This document shows, one piece after another, positions 33,396-42,180 of a stretch of 64,000 nt of DNA (positions within the stretch are counted from its first letter, which is position 1; every line of letters begins with the position of its first letter). The translations under genes were made by a program, and so were the position numbers. Below the pieces are notes generated by a model, which saw only the letters and a list, made by a program, of their open reading frames with translations, did not search any database and was not told the origin of the DNA. The stretch comes from JAAZKA01 sp034926225. GTDB lineage: Bacteria; Bacillota; Clostridia; Oscillospirales; QAMX01. The stretch is taken from NCBI GenBank assembly GCA_034926225.1, contig JAYFRF010000007.1:149325-213324 (forward strand), read 5' to 3'.

Positions 33396-35357
33396 TCACT
33401 TCATTTTCTTCAGTTTTTCGATTCTGTCTCTGAGCTCGGCCGCGTACTCGAATTCCAGCACCTTCGCCGCTGCGCGCATATCCTTTGATAAGGATGCGAT
33501 CAGCTCCTCCCGATCCTTCTTCGAAAGCTGCGCGTCCTGATCGTCGGGCGCCGTTACCGCTTCGCCGATATCCAGAATATCGCCGATCGCCTTATGAATC
33601 GTCTGCGGCACAATCCCGTGCGCTTCGTTATAGGCCGTCTGTATCGACCGGCGGCGGTTCGTCTCGTCGATCGCGTACCGCATCGAATCCGTAACCTTGT
33701 CGGCATACAGGATGACCTGTCCGTTCGCGTTTCGCGCGGCGCGTCCGATAATCTGCACAAGAGAGCGCCCTGAACGCAGGAAGCCTTCCTTATCCGCGTC
33801 TAAGATCGCGACCAGGCTGACCTCGGGCATGTCGAGTCCCTCGCGCAGCAGGTTGATACCCACCAGCACGTCGATCTCCCCCGCGCGCAGCGAGCGGATC
33901 AGCTTCGTGCGCTCGATCGTCTCGACCTGATGGTGGATGTACTTCACCTTAACGCCGGCCTGCGCAAGGTATGAGGTCAGCTCCTCCGCCATCTTCTTCG
34001 TCAGCGTCGTCACCAGCACGCGCTCGTCTTTCTCGGCGCGCGCGCGAATCTCCGCGAGCAGATCGTCGATCTGCCCCTCGACCGGCCGTACCTCCACCGC
34101 CGGATCGACAAGCCCCGTCGGACGGATGACCTGCTCGACCAGCTGCCCGGAACGCGACAGCTCATAGTCTCCCGGCGTCGCACTGACATAGATGACCTGA
34201 CGCACCCGCTCCTGAAATTCCGGAAACGTCAGCGGACGGTTGTCATACGCGCTCGGCAGTCGGAAGCCGTAGTCGACGAGCGTCTCCTTGCGTGCGCGGT
34301 CGCCTGCGTACATGCCCCGTACCTGCGGAATGCTGACGTGGGACTCGTCGATGAACATCAGAAAGTCCTTCGGGAAGTAATCAAGCAGCGTAAACGGCGC
34401 GCTCCCCGCGGCCCGTCCCGAAATTACGCGCGAATAGTTCTCAATCCCGCTGCAAAACCCGATCTCCCGCAGCATTTCCAGGTCGTAGAGCGTCCGCTGC
34501 TTGATCCTCTGCGCCTCTAGGAGCTTGTCATGCTCCTCAAACCATTTCACACGCTCCCAAAGCTCTCCTTCGATGACCCCCGCCGCCGCTTCCATCTTCT
34601 CCGGGTCTGTGACATAATGCGACGCGGGGTAGATGATCGCGTGCTTTAACCGCCGCGTGACCTGCCCCGTCACCACCTGTATCTCGCTGACCCGGTCGAT
34701 TTCGTCGCCGAAAAACTCCAGCCGAATCGCCGAATCCGTCGCGTACGAAGGGAAAACCTCGACCGTATCCCCCCGCACCCGGAACGTGTTTCGCGCGAAG
34801 GCGATATCGTTGCGCTGATACTGCATCTCTGTTAAGCGCCGCAGCACCGCGTCCCGCTCCACCGCCATCCCCGGACGCACAGACACCGTCATGCCCTCGT
34901 ACTCCTCCGGGTCGCCTAGCGAATAAATACAGCTCACCGACGCGACTACCAGCACATCCCGCCGCTCGAACAGGGACGACGTCGCCGAATGCCGAAGCCT
35001 GTCGATCTCGTCGTTGATCGCCGAATCCTTCTCGATATACGTATCCGTCGACGGGATATACGCCTCCGGCTGGTAATAATCGTAATACGATACGAAATAC
35101 TCGACCGCATTCTCCGGAAACAGCGTGCGAAACTCCGAGCAGAGCTGCGCCGCCAGCGTTTTATTATGTGCCAACACCAGCGTCGGCCGCTGGATCCGCT
35201 CGATCACCTTTGCCATTGTGTATGTTTTGCCCGAACCCGTGACACCTAGGAGCGTCTGTTCCTCGATCCCGTTTTCAATGCCCGCCGCTAACCTGTCAAT
35301 CGCCGCCGGCTGATCGCCAGACGGCTCGTACGGACTCACTACCTTGAACTCCGCCAA
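33396..35357 (-). CDS. uvrB: Excinuclease ABC subunit B
   Basis: 653 residues. Helicase-like damage-verification protein: Walker A GVTGSGKT, the beta-hairpin segment YFVSYYDYYQPEAYIP that inserts into DNA, DESH-type motif MFIDESHVS, motif VI QIIGRAARNANG, and a C-terminal UVR domain binding UvrA/UvrC. I prefer the TTG at 35357 (MAEFKVVSPYEPSGDQ, the usual UvrB N-terminus) because GAGAGGGGGAG lies just before it. An in-frame ATG at 35384 is only 8 bases past the -10 and would be leaderless. uvrC is not in the window. Confidence 0.95.
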   Translation of the reverse strand: MAEFKVVSPYEPSGDQPAAIDRLAAGIENGIEEQTLLGVTGSGKTYTMAKVIERIQRPTLVLAHNKTLAAQLCSEFRTLFPENAVEYFVSYYDYYQPEAYIPSTDTYIEKDSAINDEIDRLRHSATSSLFERRDVLVVASVSCIYSLGDPEEYEGMTVSVRPGMAVERDAVLRRLTEMQYQRNDIAFARNTFRVRGDTVEVFPSYATDSAIRLEFFGDEIDRVSEIQVVTGQVTRRLKHAIIYPASHYVTDPEKMEAAAGVIEGELWERVKWFEEHDKLLEAQRIKQRTLYDLEMLREIGFCSGIENYSRVISGRAAGSAPFTLLDYFPKDFLMFIDESHVSIPQVRGMYAGDRARKETLVDYGFRLPSAYDNRPLTFPEFQERVRQVIYVSATPGDYELSRSGQLVEQVIRPTGLVDPAVEVRPVEGQIDDLLAEIRARAEKDERVLVTTLTKKMAEELTSYLAQAGVKVKYIHHQVETIERTKLIRSLRAGEIDVLVGINLLREGLDMPEVSLVAILDADKEGFLRSGRSLVQIIGRAARNANGQVILYADKVTDSMRYAIDETNRRRSIQTAYNEAHGIVPQTIHKAIGDILDIGEAVTAPDDQDAQLSKKDREELIASLSKDMRAAAKVLEFEYAAELRDRIEKLKKMK

Positions 35358-35392
35358 TAGCGCTCCCCCTCTCTTTTTACTCATGCCATATC

Positions 35393-35421
35393 ATTATAGC
35401 AGAACAATTGTTTTATTTCAA
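35393..35421 (-). promoter_or_regulatory. uvrBA promoter
   Basis: Minus strand TTGAAA (35416-35421), 17 bases, TATAAT (35393-35398). A LexA-like box sits in the spacer. Confidence 0.85.
35402..35413. promoter_or_regulatory. LexA (SOS) box in the uvrB promoter
   Basis: GAACAATTGTTT fits the Gram-positive LexA pattern GAAC-N4-GTTY. It lies between the -35 and -10 hexamers, where a bound repressor would block RNA polymerase. No lexA gene is in the window. Confidence 0.7.
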
Positions 35422-35645
35422 GTATAATATAAATTTATGGACATAGCCAATTGATGAGTGATATTTTATCAAACCCGCAATACACAGGAATTTTTTACAT
35501 TTTTAACGGCTGTCGCGGTACATCCCACGTCTTCATTCCCGCGCACTATCGTACGCATGTCTATCGTTTCCGTCGCGTTTTTATGGTTACTAAATTGCAG
35601 CTATCGATAGCCTTCCGGAAACCCTTCGGCGGCATTTTTTACGCA
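35422..35645. other. Intergenic stretch without a supported gene
   Basis: AT-rich sequence between the uvrB promoter and the ncRNA terminator. A 76-codon frame (35451-35681) starts at TTG without a ribosome site and runs through the terminator hairpin, so I do not call it. Confidence 0.5.
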
Positions 35646-35652
35646 AAAAAGG

Positions 35653-35677
35653 AGACCGTACGGAACCCGTACGGTCT
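35653..35677 (-). terminator. Terminator of the candidate ncRNA
   Basis: A perfect 11-bp stem AGACCGTACGG / CCGTACGGTCT with loop GTT on the minus strand, then CC and TTTTTT. Confidence 0.8.
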
Positions 35678-35807
35678 TTAGCGAATGTTGAATAGGAGGG
35701 AGTCATTGAAAAAGCCACCACGCAATTACACTGCTCTCGCCAGTGAGGAGCCCTCAGTCGGAACTCTCACTGTCCACTCATTTGGGTTTACCACCTAACC
35801 ACTGACT
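35653..35807 (-). ncRNA. Structured non-coding RNA (raiA-like candidate)
   Basis: The minus-strand unit has its own promoter (35810-35838) and terminator (35653-35677) and no ORF. AGUCAGUGG at the 5' end pairs with UCAAUGACU (35701-35709), closing the domain. Inside, CAGUGAG...CUCACUG forms a strong hairpin extended by AGUUC/GGGCU. The single-stranded parts (GGUGGUAAACCCAAAUGAG and GGCGAGAGCAGUGUAAUUG) look like conserved RNA rather than random spacer. Length about 155 nt. From memory the primary sequence resembles the raiA RNA of Firmicutes more than 6S RNA, but I cannot run a covariance search, so family is tentative while the RNA gene itself is well supported. Confidence 0.65.
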
Positions 35808-35809
35808 AT

Positions 35810-35838
35810 AGTATACGCGGAAAGTGTTGAACAAACAA
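35810..35838 (-). promoter_or_regulatory. Promoter of the candidate ncRNA
   Basis: Minus strand TTGTTT (35833-35838), 17 bases, TATACT (35810-35815). Predicted start is around 35803-35806. Confidence 0.7.
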
Positions 35839-35919
35839 GCGAATCCTGTTAAGTTCCTATTAAAGGGTTTATTTTTTTATATAACTTTTAAATAACAGTT
35901 TCTATGGGCATTGCCAAAG

Positions 35920-36594
35920 TTATACGCATCCCGTTTCCCGCTCCAGCACCTTACGCCGCGCTTCCTCAAGCATCATGTCCTTGACCTTCATCAGCCGTGT
36001 CAGATTTCCGCGTTCGTTTTCATCCAGCTTCATTGTGATGTAGCGGATGGTTTCCTCGAGCTGCGGTATCATCACGTATTCGAGCGCGTTGACGCGGCGG
36101 CGCGTCTTTTCGATATCGCGTGCGAGAAGCTGCGTCGTCTTTTCCGTCTCGGCAAGTGCCAAAAGCCTTGTCTGTACGCTCGCGATCGCGTCGATCGCGT
36201 CGTCCAACTCCGCCGAAGTCGTTGCAAAGCCGTACGGGAACAGCTCGCCCGGGTCTTCGTTCTTGAGCGCGGCATGGAACACCGGGACGGATACGCCCAT
36301 GATGTTGCGGGCATCCATCGTCAGGCTGACCGACTGCTTTGGACAGGAAAGCGCCTGCGCAAGCATCTGCGGCGACATGACCGCCGATGCAACACTGAAC
36401 GCGCTGTGCGCCCGGGAAAGCTCGTCCTCCACCGCCGCGCGCAGCTTCTTATTCTCCCGGATCAGCTCTAAAAACCGCTTCATCATCTCGTCGAGCTTAT
36501 CCTTTAAGAGCTTATGCCCCCGCCGCGCGGTTTTCAGACGCGTTTTTAAGCGGGTCAGCTCCATGCGCGTCGGGTTTACCCGCAGCATCGCCAT
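35920..36594 (-). CDS. ntpD: V-type ATP synthase subunit D (central stalk)
   Basis: 224 residues, the normal length. The coiled-coil N-terminus RVNPTRMELTRLKTRLKTARRGHKLLKDKLDEM is the subunit D signature (NPTRxxLxxLxxxLxxAxRGxxLLKxKxxEL), and a C-terminal antiparallel coil closes it. Subunit D is the rotor shaft in the A3B3 head, joined to F. It directly abuts the B gene (stop and start adjacent) and is the last gene of the operon. No clear intrinsic terminator follows before the ncRNA promoter. Confidence 0.95.
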   Translation of the reverse strand: MAMLRVNPTRMELTRLKTRLKTARRGHKLLKDKLDEMMKRFLELIRENKKLRAAVEDELSRAHSAFSVASAVMSPQMLAQALSCPKQSVSLTMDARNIMGVSVPVFHAALKNEDPGELFPYGFATTSAELDDAIDAIASVQTRLLALAETEKTTQLLARDIEKTRRRVNALEYVMIPQLEETIRYITMKLDENERGNLTRLMKVKDMMLEEARRKVLERETGCV

Positions 36595-37971
36595 TTATTC
36601 TTCCCCCTTCGGGTAGTACGCCTCGATAATCGCCGGTTTGATACGCTTTAATTCCGACTTTGGCAGCATCGTTAAAAGCTTCCAGCCAAGATTCAGGGTT
36701 TGTTCGATCGTACGGTTCGTCTGGAACCCTTGGGAAACGTATTCCTTCTCAAACGCATCCGCAAACCGAGCGTACATCCGGTCAATCTCCGACAGCGCCG
36801 ACTCGCCGAGGATGGTCGCAAGCTCTCGCGCTTCCTTGCCTCTCGCATATGCCGCGATCAGCTGGTTCATCACGCCCGAGTGATCCTCGCGTGTCTTGCC
36901 CTTGCCTATACCTTTATCCTTTAAACGCGACAGACTCGGCAGCACGTCGATCGGCGGCGTTATGCCATGCCGGTGCAGCTCGCGCGACAGAATGATCTGC
37001 CCCTCGGTGATATAGCCGGTCAGGTCGGGGATGGGATGTGTCTTGTCGTCCTCCGGCATAGTCAGAATTGGGATCATCGTAATCGAGCCTTCCGAATCGA
37101 TGCGACGCCCGGCACGTTCATACATGCTCGCAAGATCGGTGTACAGGTAGCCAGGATATCCGCGCCGTCCCGGCACCTCTTTGCGCGCGGCGGATACCTC
37201 GCGCAAAGCCTCCGCATAGTTTGTGATGTCCGTGATGATGACGAGTACGTGCATCCCCTTCGTGAATGCTAGGTATTCTGCGGCTGTCAGCGCCATACGC
37301 GGGGTGGAAATACGCTCGATCGCCGGGTCGTTCGCGAGGTTCATGAACAGCACGGTACGATCCAACGCGCCGGTGCGGCGAAAGTCGCTGATAAAGAAAT
37401 CGGCTTCCTCGAACGTGATGCCGACGGCGGCGAACACGACCGCGAACGGCGTCGTCGTACCCAAAACCTTCGCCTGACGCGCGATCTGCGCCGCAAGCTC
37501 GGCGTGGGAAAGCCCCGAACCCGAAAAAATCGGCAGTTTCTGTCCGCGTACCAGCGTGTTTAAGCCGTCGATTGCCGAAACGCCCGTCTGGATGAACTCG
37601 CTGGGGTAGTTACGCGCCGACGGATTCATCGGCGTGCCGTTGATGTCGTCGTAGCGCTCCGCGAGAATCTCGGGGCCGTCGTCGATAGGATGTCCAAGCC
37701 CGTCGAACACGCGACCGAGCATATCCCCCGACACGCCCAGCTCGATGCCATGTCCGAGAAAACGCACTTTCGAGTTTGCGAGGTTGATGCCGGCGGAGGA
37801 CTCAAACAGCTGCACCAGTGCCGTCGAGCCGTCTACCTCCAGCACCTTGCAGCGCCGCAGCTCTCCCGATGGCAGCTCGATCTCGCCAAGCTCCCCGTAG
37901 GTGACGCCCTGCACATCGCGCACAAGCATCAGGGGACCCGCGATCTCCTGTATGGTACGATATTCTTTCAT
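36595..37971 (-). CDS. ntpB: V-type ATP synthase subunit B (regulatory)
   Basis: 458 residues. The degenerate P-loop region FSGSGLSHAELAAQIARQA identifies the non-catalytic subunit; also AVVFAAVGITFEEADFF and the nucleotide-interface stretch PGRRGYPGYLYTDLASMYERAG. Three B subunits alternate with three A in the head. It overlaps or abuts neighbours within a few bases (3 bases after A, adjacent to D). Na+ versus H+ specificity is set by subunit K, not here. Confidence 0.97.
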   Translation of the reverse strand: MKEYRTIQEIAGPLMLVRDVQGVTYGELGEIELPSGELRRCKVLEVDGSTALVQLFESSAGINLANSKVRFLGHGIELGVSGDMLGRVFDGLGHPIDDGPEILAERYDDINGTPMNPSARNYPSEFIQTGVSAIDGLNTLVRGQKLPIFSGSGLSHAELAAQIARQAKVLGTTTPFAVVFAAVGITFEEADFFISDFRRTGALDRTVLFMNLANDPAIERISTPRMALTAAEYLAFTKGMHVLVIITDITNYAEALREVSAARKEVPGRRGYPGYLYTDLASMYERAGRRIDSEGSITMIPILTMPEDDKTHPIPDLTGYITEGQIILSRELHRHGITPPIDVLPSLSRLKDKGIGKGKTREDHSGVMNQLIAAYARGKEARELATILGESALSEIDRMYARFADAFEKEYVSQGFQTNRTIEQTLNLGWKLLTMLPKSELKRIKPAIIEAYYPKGEE

Positions 37972-37974
37972 CGC

Positions 37975-39732
37975 TTATAAGCTCCCTTCCGTCAGCGCCG
38001 ACAGCTCTTCGTGCATCGCCGCTTCTATCTCGGGGTAGACCGTCTTATACTCGGCTTCCGTTTTCGCTCGTCCGATTTTCTCCACTGCGCCGATGCCGAG
38101 GACTTTATCCAGCGGCGCGCCGGCGACCAGCGCTACGCCCGCCAGCTCGTTATACGTTAATATCAGCTTTAAAAGCCCATACTGCTTATCCGGCGGGCAG
38201 AAGGAGTCCGTATCGCTCATCGCGTCCTGCTGCAGGAAATCCTCGCGCAGCATTCTCGCGACCTCGAGCGTCAGACGGTCGGCTTTCCCGAGCGCGTCCA
38301 CGCCGACGAGACGGACGATCTCTTCAAGCTCCGCCTCAAGCTGCAGCACATGCAGCGCTTCACGGCGCTGATCGCCAAAGTCCGGCGCGATGTTGTCCTT
38401 ATACCAGTCCGCAAGCCTGTCCACATACAGCGAATAACTGTTCAGCCAGTTGATCGCCGGGAAATGGCGCCGGTACGCAAGCTGTGCGTCCAGTCCCCAG
38501 AACACCTTCACGATACGCAGCGTCGCCTGCGACACAGGCTCCGAAATATCGCCGCCCGTCGGGGACACAGCGCCAATCGCCGACAGCGCGCCCTCCCGCT
38601 TGTCGCTTCCGAGACATACCACGCGTCCGGCTCTTTCATAAAACTGTGCGAGCCGCGACGTCAAATACGCGGGATAGCCTTCTTCACCGGGCATCTCCTC
38701 GAGCCGTCCCGACATCTCACGCAGTGCTTCCGCCCAGCGCGAGGTCGAGTCCGCGATAACCGCGACGGACATCCCCATGTCCCGGTAATATTCCGCAATC
38801 GTAATGCCCGTATACACGCTCGCCTCTCGCGCCGCAACCGGCATATCCGAGGTGTTCGCGATCAGCACCGTACGCTTCATCAACGATTCACCCGTACGCG
38901 GGTCACTGATCTCCGGGAACTCGCGCAGGACGTCCGTCATTTCATTGCCGCGTTCGCCGCAGCCGATATAGACGACGATATCGACGTCCGACCATTTGGC
39001 GAGCTGATGCTGCACAACCGTTTTCCCCGAGCCGAACGGACCCGGAATCGCAGCCGTGCCTCCGCTCGCGATCGGGAACATTGTATCCACGTTGCGCTGC
39101 CCGGTGATCATCGGCATCGTCGGCGCGAGCTTCGTCTTATACGGACGCCCCCGCCGCACCGGCCATGTCTGCATCAAACGTACTGGATAGACCTTCCCGC
39201 TATCATCGGTGACTTCGGCTACGGTGTCGGTGACCGTGTAATCGCCGGCGGTGATCTTCGTAAGTTTTCCCGCGGCGCCATAAGGCACCATGATTTTGAC
39301 GCTGACGACCGGGGTTTCCTTGACATAGCCTACGATGTCGCCCGCTTCGACTGTCGCTCCGCGCTTGAGAAGCGGCATAAACGTCCACTTTCTCTCGCGG
39401 TCAAGCGCCGAGACATGAACGCCGCGCGCGATCTGCGGGCCCGTCATATCGCGAATCTTCTCAAGCGGCCGCTGAATGCCGTCGTAGATGTTCTCGATAA
39501 GACCCGGGCCAAGCTCTACGGACAGCGGCGCGCCGGTGGACTCCACGTCGTCGCCGGGGCCGAGTCCCGTCGTTTCCTCATATACCTGAATCGACGCGCG
39601 GTCGCCGCGCATTTCAATAATTTCGCCGATCAGCTTCTGGCGGCCGACATAGGCGACGTCGAACATGTTCGCGTCTCCCATGCCTTCGGCGACGACCAGA
39701 GGACCGGATACCTTTACGATTTTTCCACTCAT
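37975..39732 (-). CDS. ntpA: V-type ATP synthase subunit A (catalytic)
   Basis: 585 residues. Walker A GPFGSGKT with Lys237, the glutamate-bearing YIGCGERGNEMTDVL motif, the ADSTSRWAEALREMSGRLEEMPGEEGYPAYL stretch split across the interface, and the ~80-residue non-homologous insertion of A-type subunits before the P-loop (about 110-200). Hydrolyses or synthesises ATP in the A3B3 head. Overlaps the F gene's stop by 4 bases. Confidence 0.98.
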   Translation of the reverse strand: MSGKIVKVSGPLVVAEGMGDANMFDVAYVGRQKLIGEIIEMRGDRASIQVYEETTGLGPGDDVESTGAPLSVELGPGLIENIYDGIQRPLEKIRDMTGPQIARGVHVSALDRERKWTFMPLLKRGATVEAGDIVGYVKETPVVSVKIMVPYGAAGKLTKITAGDYTVTDTVAEVTDDSGKVYPVRLMQTWPVRRGRPYKTKLAPTMPMITGQRNVDTMFPIASGGTAAIPGPFGSGKTVVQHQLAKWSDVDIVVYIGCGERGNEMTDVLREFPEISDPRTGESLMKRTVLIANTSDMPVAAREASVYTGITIAEYYRDMGMSVAVIADSTSRWAEALREMSGRLEEMPGEEGYPAYLTSRLAQFYERAGRVVCLGSDKREGALSAIGAVSPTGGDISEPVSQATLRIVKVFWGLDAQLAYRRHFPAINWLNSYSLYVDRLADWYKDNIAPDFGDQRREALHVLQLEAELEEIVRLVGVDALGKADRLTLEVARMLREDFLQQDAMSDTDSFCPPDKQYGLLKLILTYNELAGVALVAGAPLDKVLGIGAVEKIGRAKTEAEYKTVYPEIEAAMHEELSALTEGSL

Positions 39733-40055
39733 ACCTCATCATCCCCCAGTAAATTCGCGCCGACTGCGCGTTCGACAGCACGGTTCAGCGCCGTTTTGCC
39801 TATCCCCAGACTCCCCGACTTGCCCGGAATCAAAATCACCGCCGGAATCGTCTCGTCTGCATACCGCGCGATGTCCTGTTCCAGTTTTGCCGCGAGATCC
39901 TCCGTGATATAGATGATCGCACACTTCTCCCGTGCCAGCCTGTGCAGTTCACCGGCAGCCTGTTCGGGGTTGTCGACAAATATCGTCTCCAGTCCCAGCG
40001 CACGGAAGCCAAGTATGCTCTCCCGGTCACCGATGACCGCTATTCTATACGTCAT
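39729..40055 (-). CDS. ntpG: V-type ATP synthase subunit F (central stalk)
   Basis: 108 residues. N-terminal YRIAVIGDRESILGFRALGLE is the F-subunit signature (IGDxxxxxGFxLxG), followed by AIIYITEDLA and AVILIPGKSGS. It binds D at the base of the head, coupling rotation. Four-base overlaps with both C upstream and A downstream. Corresponds to NtpG of Enterococcus hirae. Confidence 0.95.
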   Translation of the reverse strand: MTYRIAVIGDRESILGFRALGLETIFVDNPEQAAGELHRLAREKCAIIYITEDLAAKLEQDIARYADETIPAVILIPGKSGSLGIGKTALNRAVERAVGANLLGDDEV

Positions 40056-41029
40056 AACGCACGCAGCCTTTCCCGGATCGCGTCAGGAGACAGTCCCGCA
40101 CGGCGTCCCGCAAGGATCATCCGCATTTGCAGCAGCGCCGCTTCATACTGATACAGATACGCGAGCGCTACCGCTTCTCCGTACGCGACCCGCGCGCCGT
40201 CATGCACATACGCCGCGACCCGCGCGTCGCAGAGCCTCTCGAGCTTCGAAATGCTCCCCCTGCGCTCCAAGGCCGCCAGTGCCGCCGGAATTACGTCACG
40301 GAAGTTTTGCCAAAAGACGTTTTCCAGCGAATCGCCCGTCGTATCCTTCCAAAGCGGCGTCACATCGGCATTTCCGTCCGGTATCATCGCCTGCGCAAGC
40401 ATCGTATACCCGCGCCCGAGCCGCCTTGTGCGTACATAGATCAAAAGGTTTGCCGCGTCGATCTGCAGCTTTACATAGCCTTTTACAAACGCCGAGCCCA
40501 TCTCGTCCGCTATGTCGAGCATTTCATTGTACATAGCCCGGTCAAGCGTAAAGTCCAGCACTTGCGGGTCTCCCGTGCGTGCGAACGCCGCGCGGCCGTC
40601 GATGATGCCGCTCTTCATTTCCGGACGCAGCCCGTCATAGTTCTCGCGCGCCGCCGCGTCGAGGACTTTCTCCTTCGACAGCGCGCCGGCCCGCATATAC
40701 AGCGCGCCGAAATTGTCCGGTGCTTTCATCGCAGCTTTGATATTGTGATAGTCGTAGCGCAGCTGGAACAATGCAAGCAGCCGTTCATCGGGCAGGAAGC
40801 CATTAAGCTCCGCAAACATCCGCTCCCGCGCCCCGGCAAGTACCTCATCCGTCGATATGTCCTCGGCAGAAAAGGTTATCCCGATATCCGACAGCACTTT
40901 GATCGCATCCGCATCCGTTTTCGCGTCGATCATCCGCTCGGCATGCGCCTGGGTAAACCCATGCGCCGCCATCGCGTGGATGCGCCCGGAAGCATACAAA
41001 TACGCCTCCGCACTGATCTTATTTCTCAT
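40052..41029 (-). CDS. ntpC: V-type ATP synthase subunit C (rotor cap)
   Basis: 325 residues, mainly helical. Contains the family strings RYDYHNIKAAMKA and ADEMGSAFVKGYVKLQIDAANLLIYVRTRRLG. The funnel-shaped C subunit sits on the K ring and connects it to the D/F stalk. Overlaps the E gene by 4 bases. Confidence 0.93.
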   Translation of the reverse strand: MRNKISAEAYLYASGRIHAMAAHGFTQAHAERMIDAKTDADAIKVLSDIGITFSAEDISTDEVLAGARERMFAELNGFLPDERLLALFQLRYDYHNIKAAMKAPDNFGALYMRAGALSKEKVLDAAARENYDGLRPEMKSGIIDGRAAFARTGDPQVLDFTLDRAMYNEMLDIADEMGSAFVKGYVKLQIDAANLLIYVRTRRLGRGYTMLAQAMIPDGNADVTPLWKDTTGDSLENVFWQNFRDVIPAALAALERRGSISKLERLCDARVAAYVHDGARVAYGEAVALAYLYQYEAALLQMRMILAGRRAGLSPDAIRERLRAL

Positions 41030-41628
41030 TGCCGTTCCTCAAAAAACAGGATACCCGCAACCATACCTGTGAGGCTCGGACGCGCCTGCCGTATAATCGC
41101 ATCAAACGTCAGGTTCTGCTCCACGAGTCCTTCCCGCAGAATGATGCCATCCGGCACCTTCGGATCCACGCCTCCGTTTATCACCGGCGTAATCCCTTTC
41201 TTCGCCAGCCGCTCATTCGCCGCTTTCACGATTTTATCGCAGATCTTCTCGTCCTTCGCGGAAAAGCAGACCGTTTCCCCGCCTTCGGCATTGCGCTCAA
41301 TCAACGATATAAGATACGATTCGTACGGCGCACCCTGCATCGCGGCAAGCTGCTCCCTGGCATGGTCGAACGCCTGTGCGATCACCGCCTGCTTCGTAGC
41401 AAGCGCCGTCTTCTGCGCCGAAAGTCGAGCCATGCTCAAGGTACGGCGCTTTACCTCCTCCGCCGCGGCCTGTGCGTCCTTCATACGGACTTGATACGCC
41501 GCGTCAGCTTCGGTCTTTCCTTTATTGCGGATTTCCTCCGCCTGCTTCCTGGCATTTTCTTCCTGGCGCTTTATCTCGTCCGCCGCTTCCTCGGCAATGC
41601 GAGCGATAATTCTGTCGATCCCCTGCAA
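41026..41628 (-). CDS. ntpE: V-type ATP synthase subunit E (peripheral stalk)
   Basis: 200 residues from TTG 41628, which has AAGGGGG 8 bases upstream. The frame is open to 41889, but that part lies antisense in frame to subunit K coding and is not E-like. N-terminal ~100 residues form a charged coiled coil (KRQEENARKQAEEIRNKGK, then KDAQAAAEEVKRRTLSM), followed by the globular C-domain (GGVDPKVPDGIILREGLVEQNLTFDAII). With H it forms the stator stalk. The frame lies 50 bases after K. Confidence 0.92.
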   Translation of the reverse strand: MQGIDRIIARIAEEAADEIKRQEENARKQAEEIRNKGKTEADAAYQVRMKDAQAAAEEVKRRTLSMARLSAQKTALATKQAVIAQAFDHAREQLAAMQGAPYESYLISLIERNAEGGETVCFSAKDEKICDKIVKAANERLAKKGITPVINGGVDPKVPDGIILREGLVEQNLTFDAIIRQARPSLTGMVAGILFFEERQ

Positions 41629-41678
41629 AAGGCTAACCCCCTTTTCATGATACTTTTTTACCTCTCGGGAGTCTTTGC

Positions 41679-42164
41679 TTATACCACAGGGACGCCGTTG
41701 TAGATCAGGAAGGAGACGAGCAGCGCGAGAACCGCATAGGTTTCCACCATGACTGCGTAAACGACACCCTTGACCAGCTCCTCCGGACGCTTGGCAACCA
41801 ACGCGACGGCGCCGCAGGAAACGCGCGCTTGCTTGATCGCGGAAAAGTAGCCGACAACACCCATCAGCAGACCCGCCAGCAGCAGCCACAGTCCGGAAAC
41901 CGTCGGGACGTCGACAGGATTGCCGCTGATGATGCCTGTTTTCATGACGATCAGGAAACCGATCAGGAGTCCGTAAATACCCTGCGTACCGGGAATCGCT
42001 TCAAGAATCAGAGTCTGCGAGAACTTCGACGGATCCTCCGAAACCACGCCGGACGCTGCTTCGCCGACCATGCCAACGCCCTTCGCGCTGCCCATGCCGG
42101 CGATGCCCGTCGATAAAACCGCGCCTAATACCGCAAGAAAGGTTCCGTTTAAAAAGATACTCAT
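41679..42164 (-). CDS. ntpK: V-type ATP synthase subunit K (rotor ring proteolipid), Na+-type
   Basis: 161 residues: four membrane helices from a fused pair of hairpins (GIAGMGSAKGVGMVGEAASG in the first half). The residues that bind Na+ in the E. hirae NtpK ring have counterparts: Thr60 and Gln61 in IPGTQGIYG, Gln112 in SAIKQARV, and Glu141 in VMVETYA. This points to a sodium-driven or sodium-pumping enzyme rather than a proton one. Seventeen bases after subunit I. Confidence 0.95.
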   Translation of the reverse strand: MSIFLNGTFLAVLGAVLSTGIAGMGSAKGVGMVGEAASGVVSEDPSKFSQTLILEAIPGTQGIYGLLIGFLIVMKTGIISGNPVDVPTVSGLWLLLAGLLMGVVGYFSAIKQARVSCGAVALVAKRPEELVKGVVYAVMVETYAVLALLVSFLIYNGVPVV

Positions 42165-42180
42165 TTCTATTGTCCTCCGA

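Noticed and set aside
35358..35384. ATG start of uvrB at 35384
   Set aside because: It lies about 8 bases after the -10 and has no ribosome site; the TTG at 35357 gives the canonical N-terminus.
35451..35681. A 76-codon plus-strand frame
   Set aside because: It starts at TTG without a ribosome site and runs through the terminator of the minus-strand ncRNA.
38350..39912. A 520-codon plus-strand frame
   Set aside because: Antisense to V-ATPase subunit A; Arg/His-rich composition typical of shadow frames.
41629..41889. N-terminal extension of V-ATPase subunit E
   Set aside because: It overlaps subunit K coding in another frame; the TTG at 41628 follows a strong ribosome site and gives the usual length.
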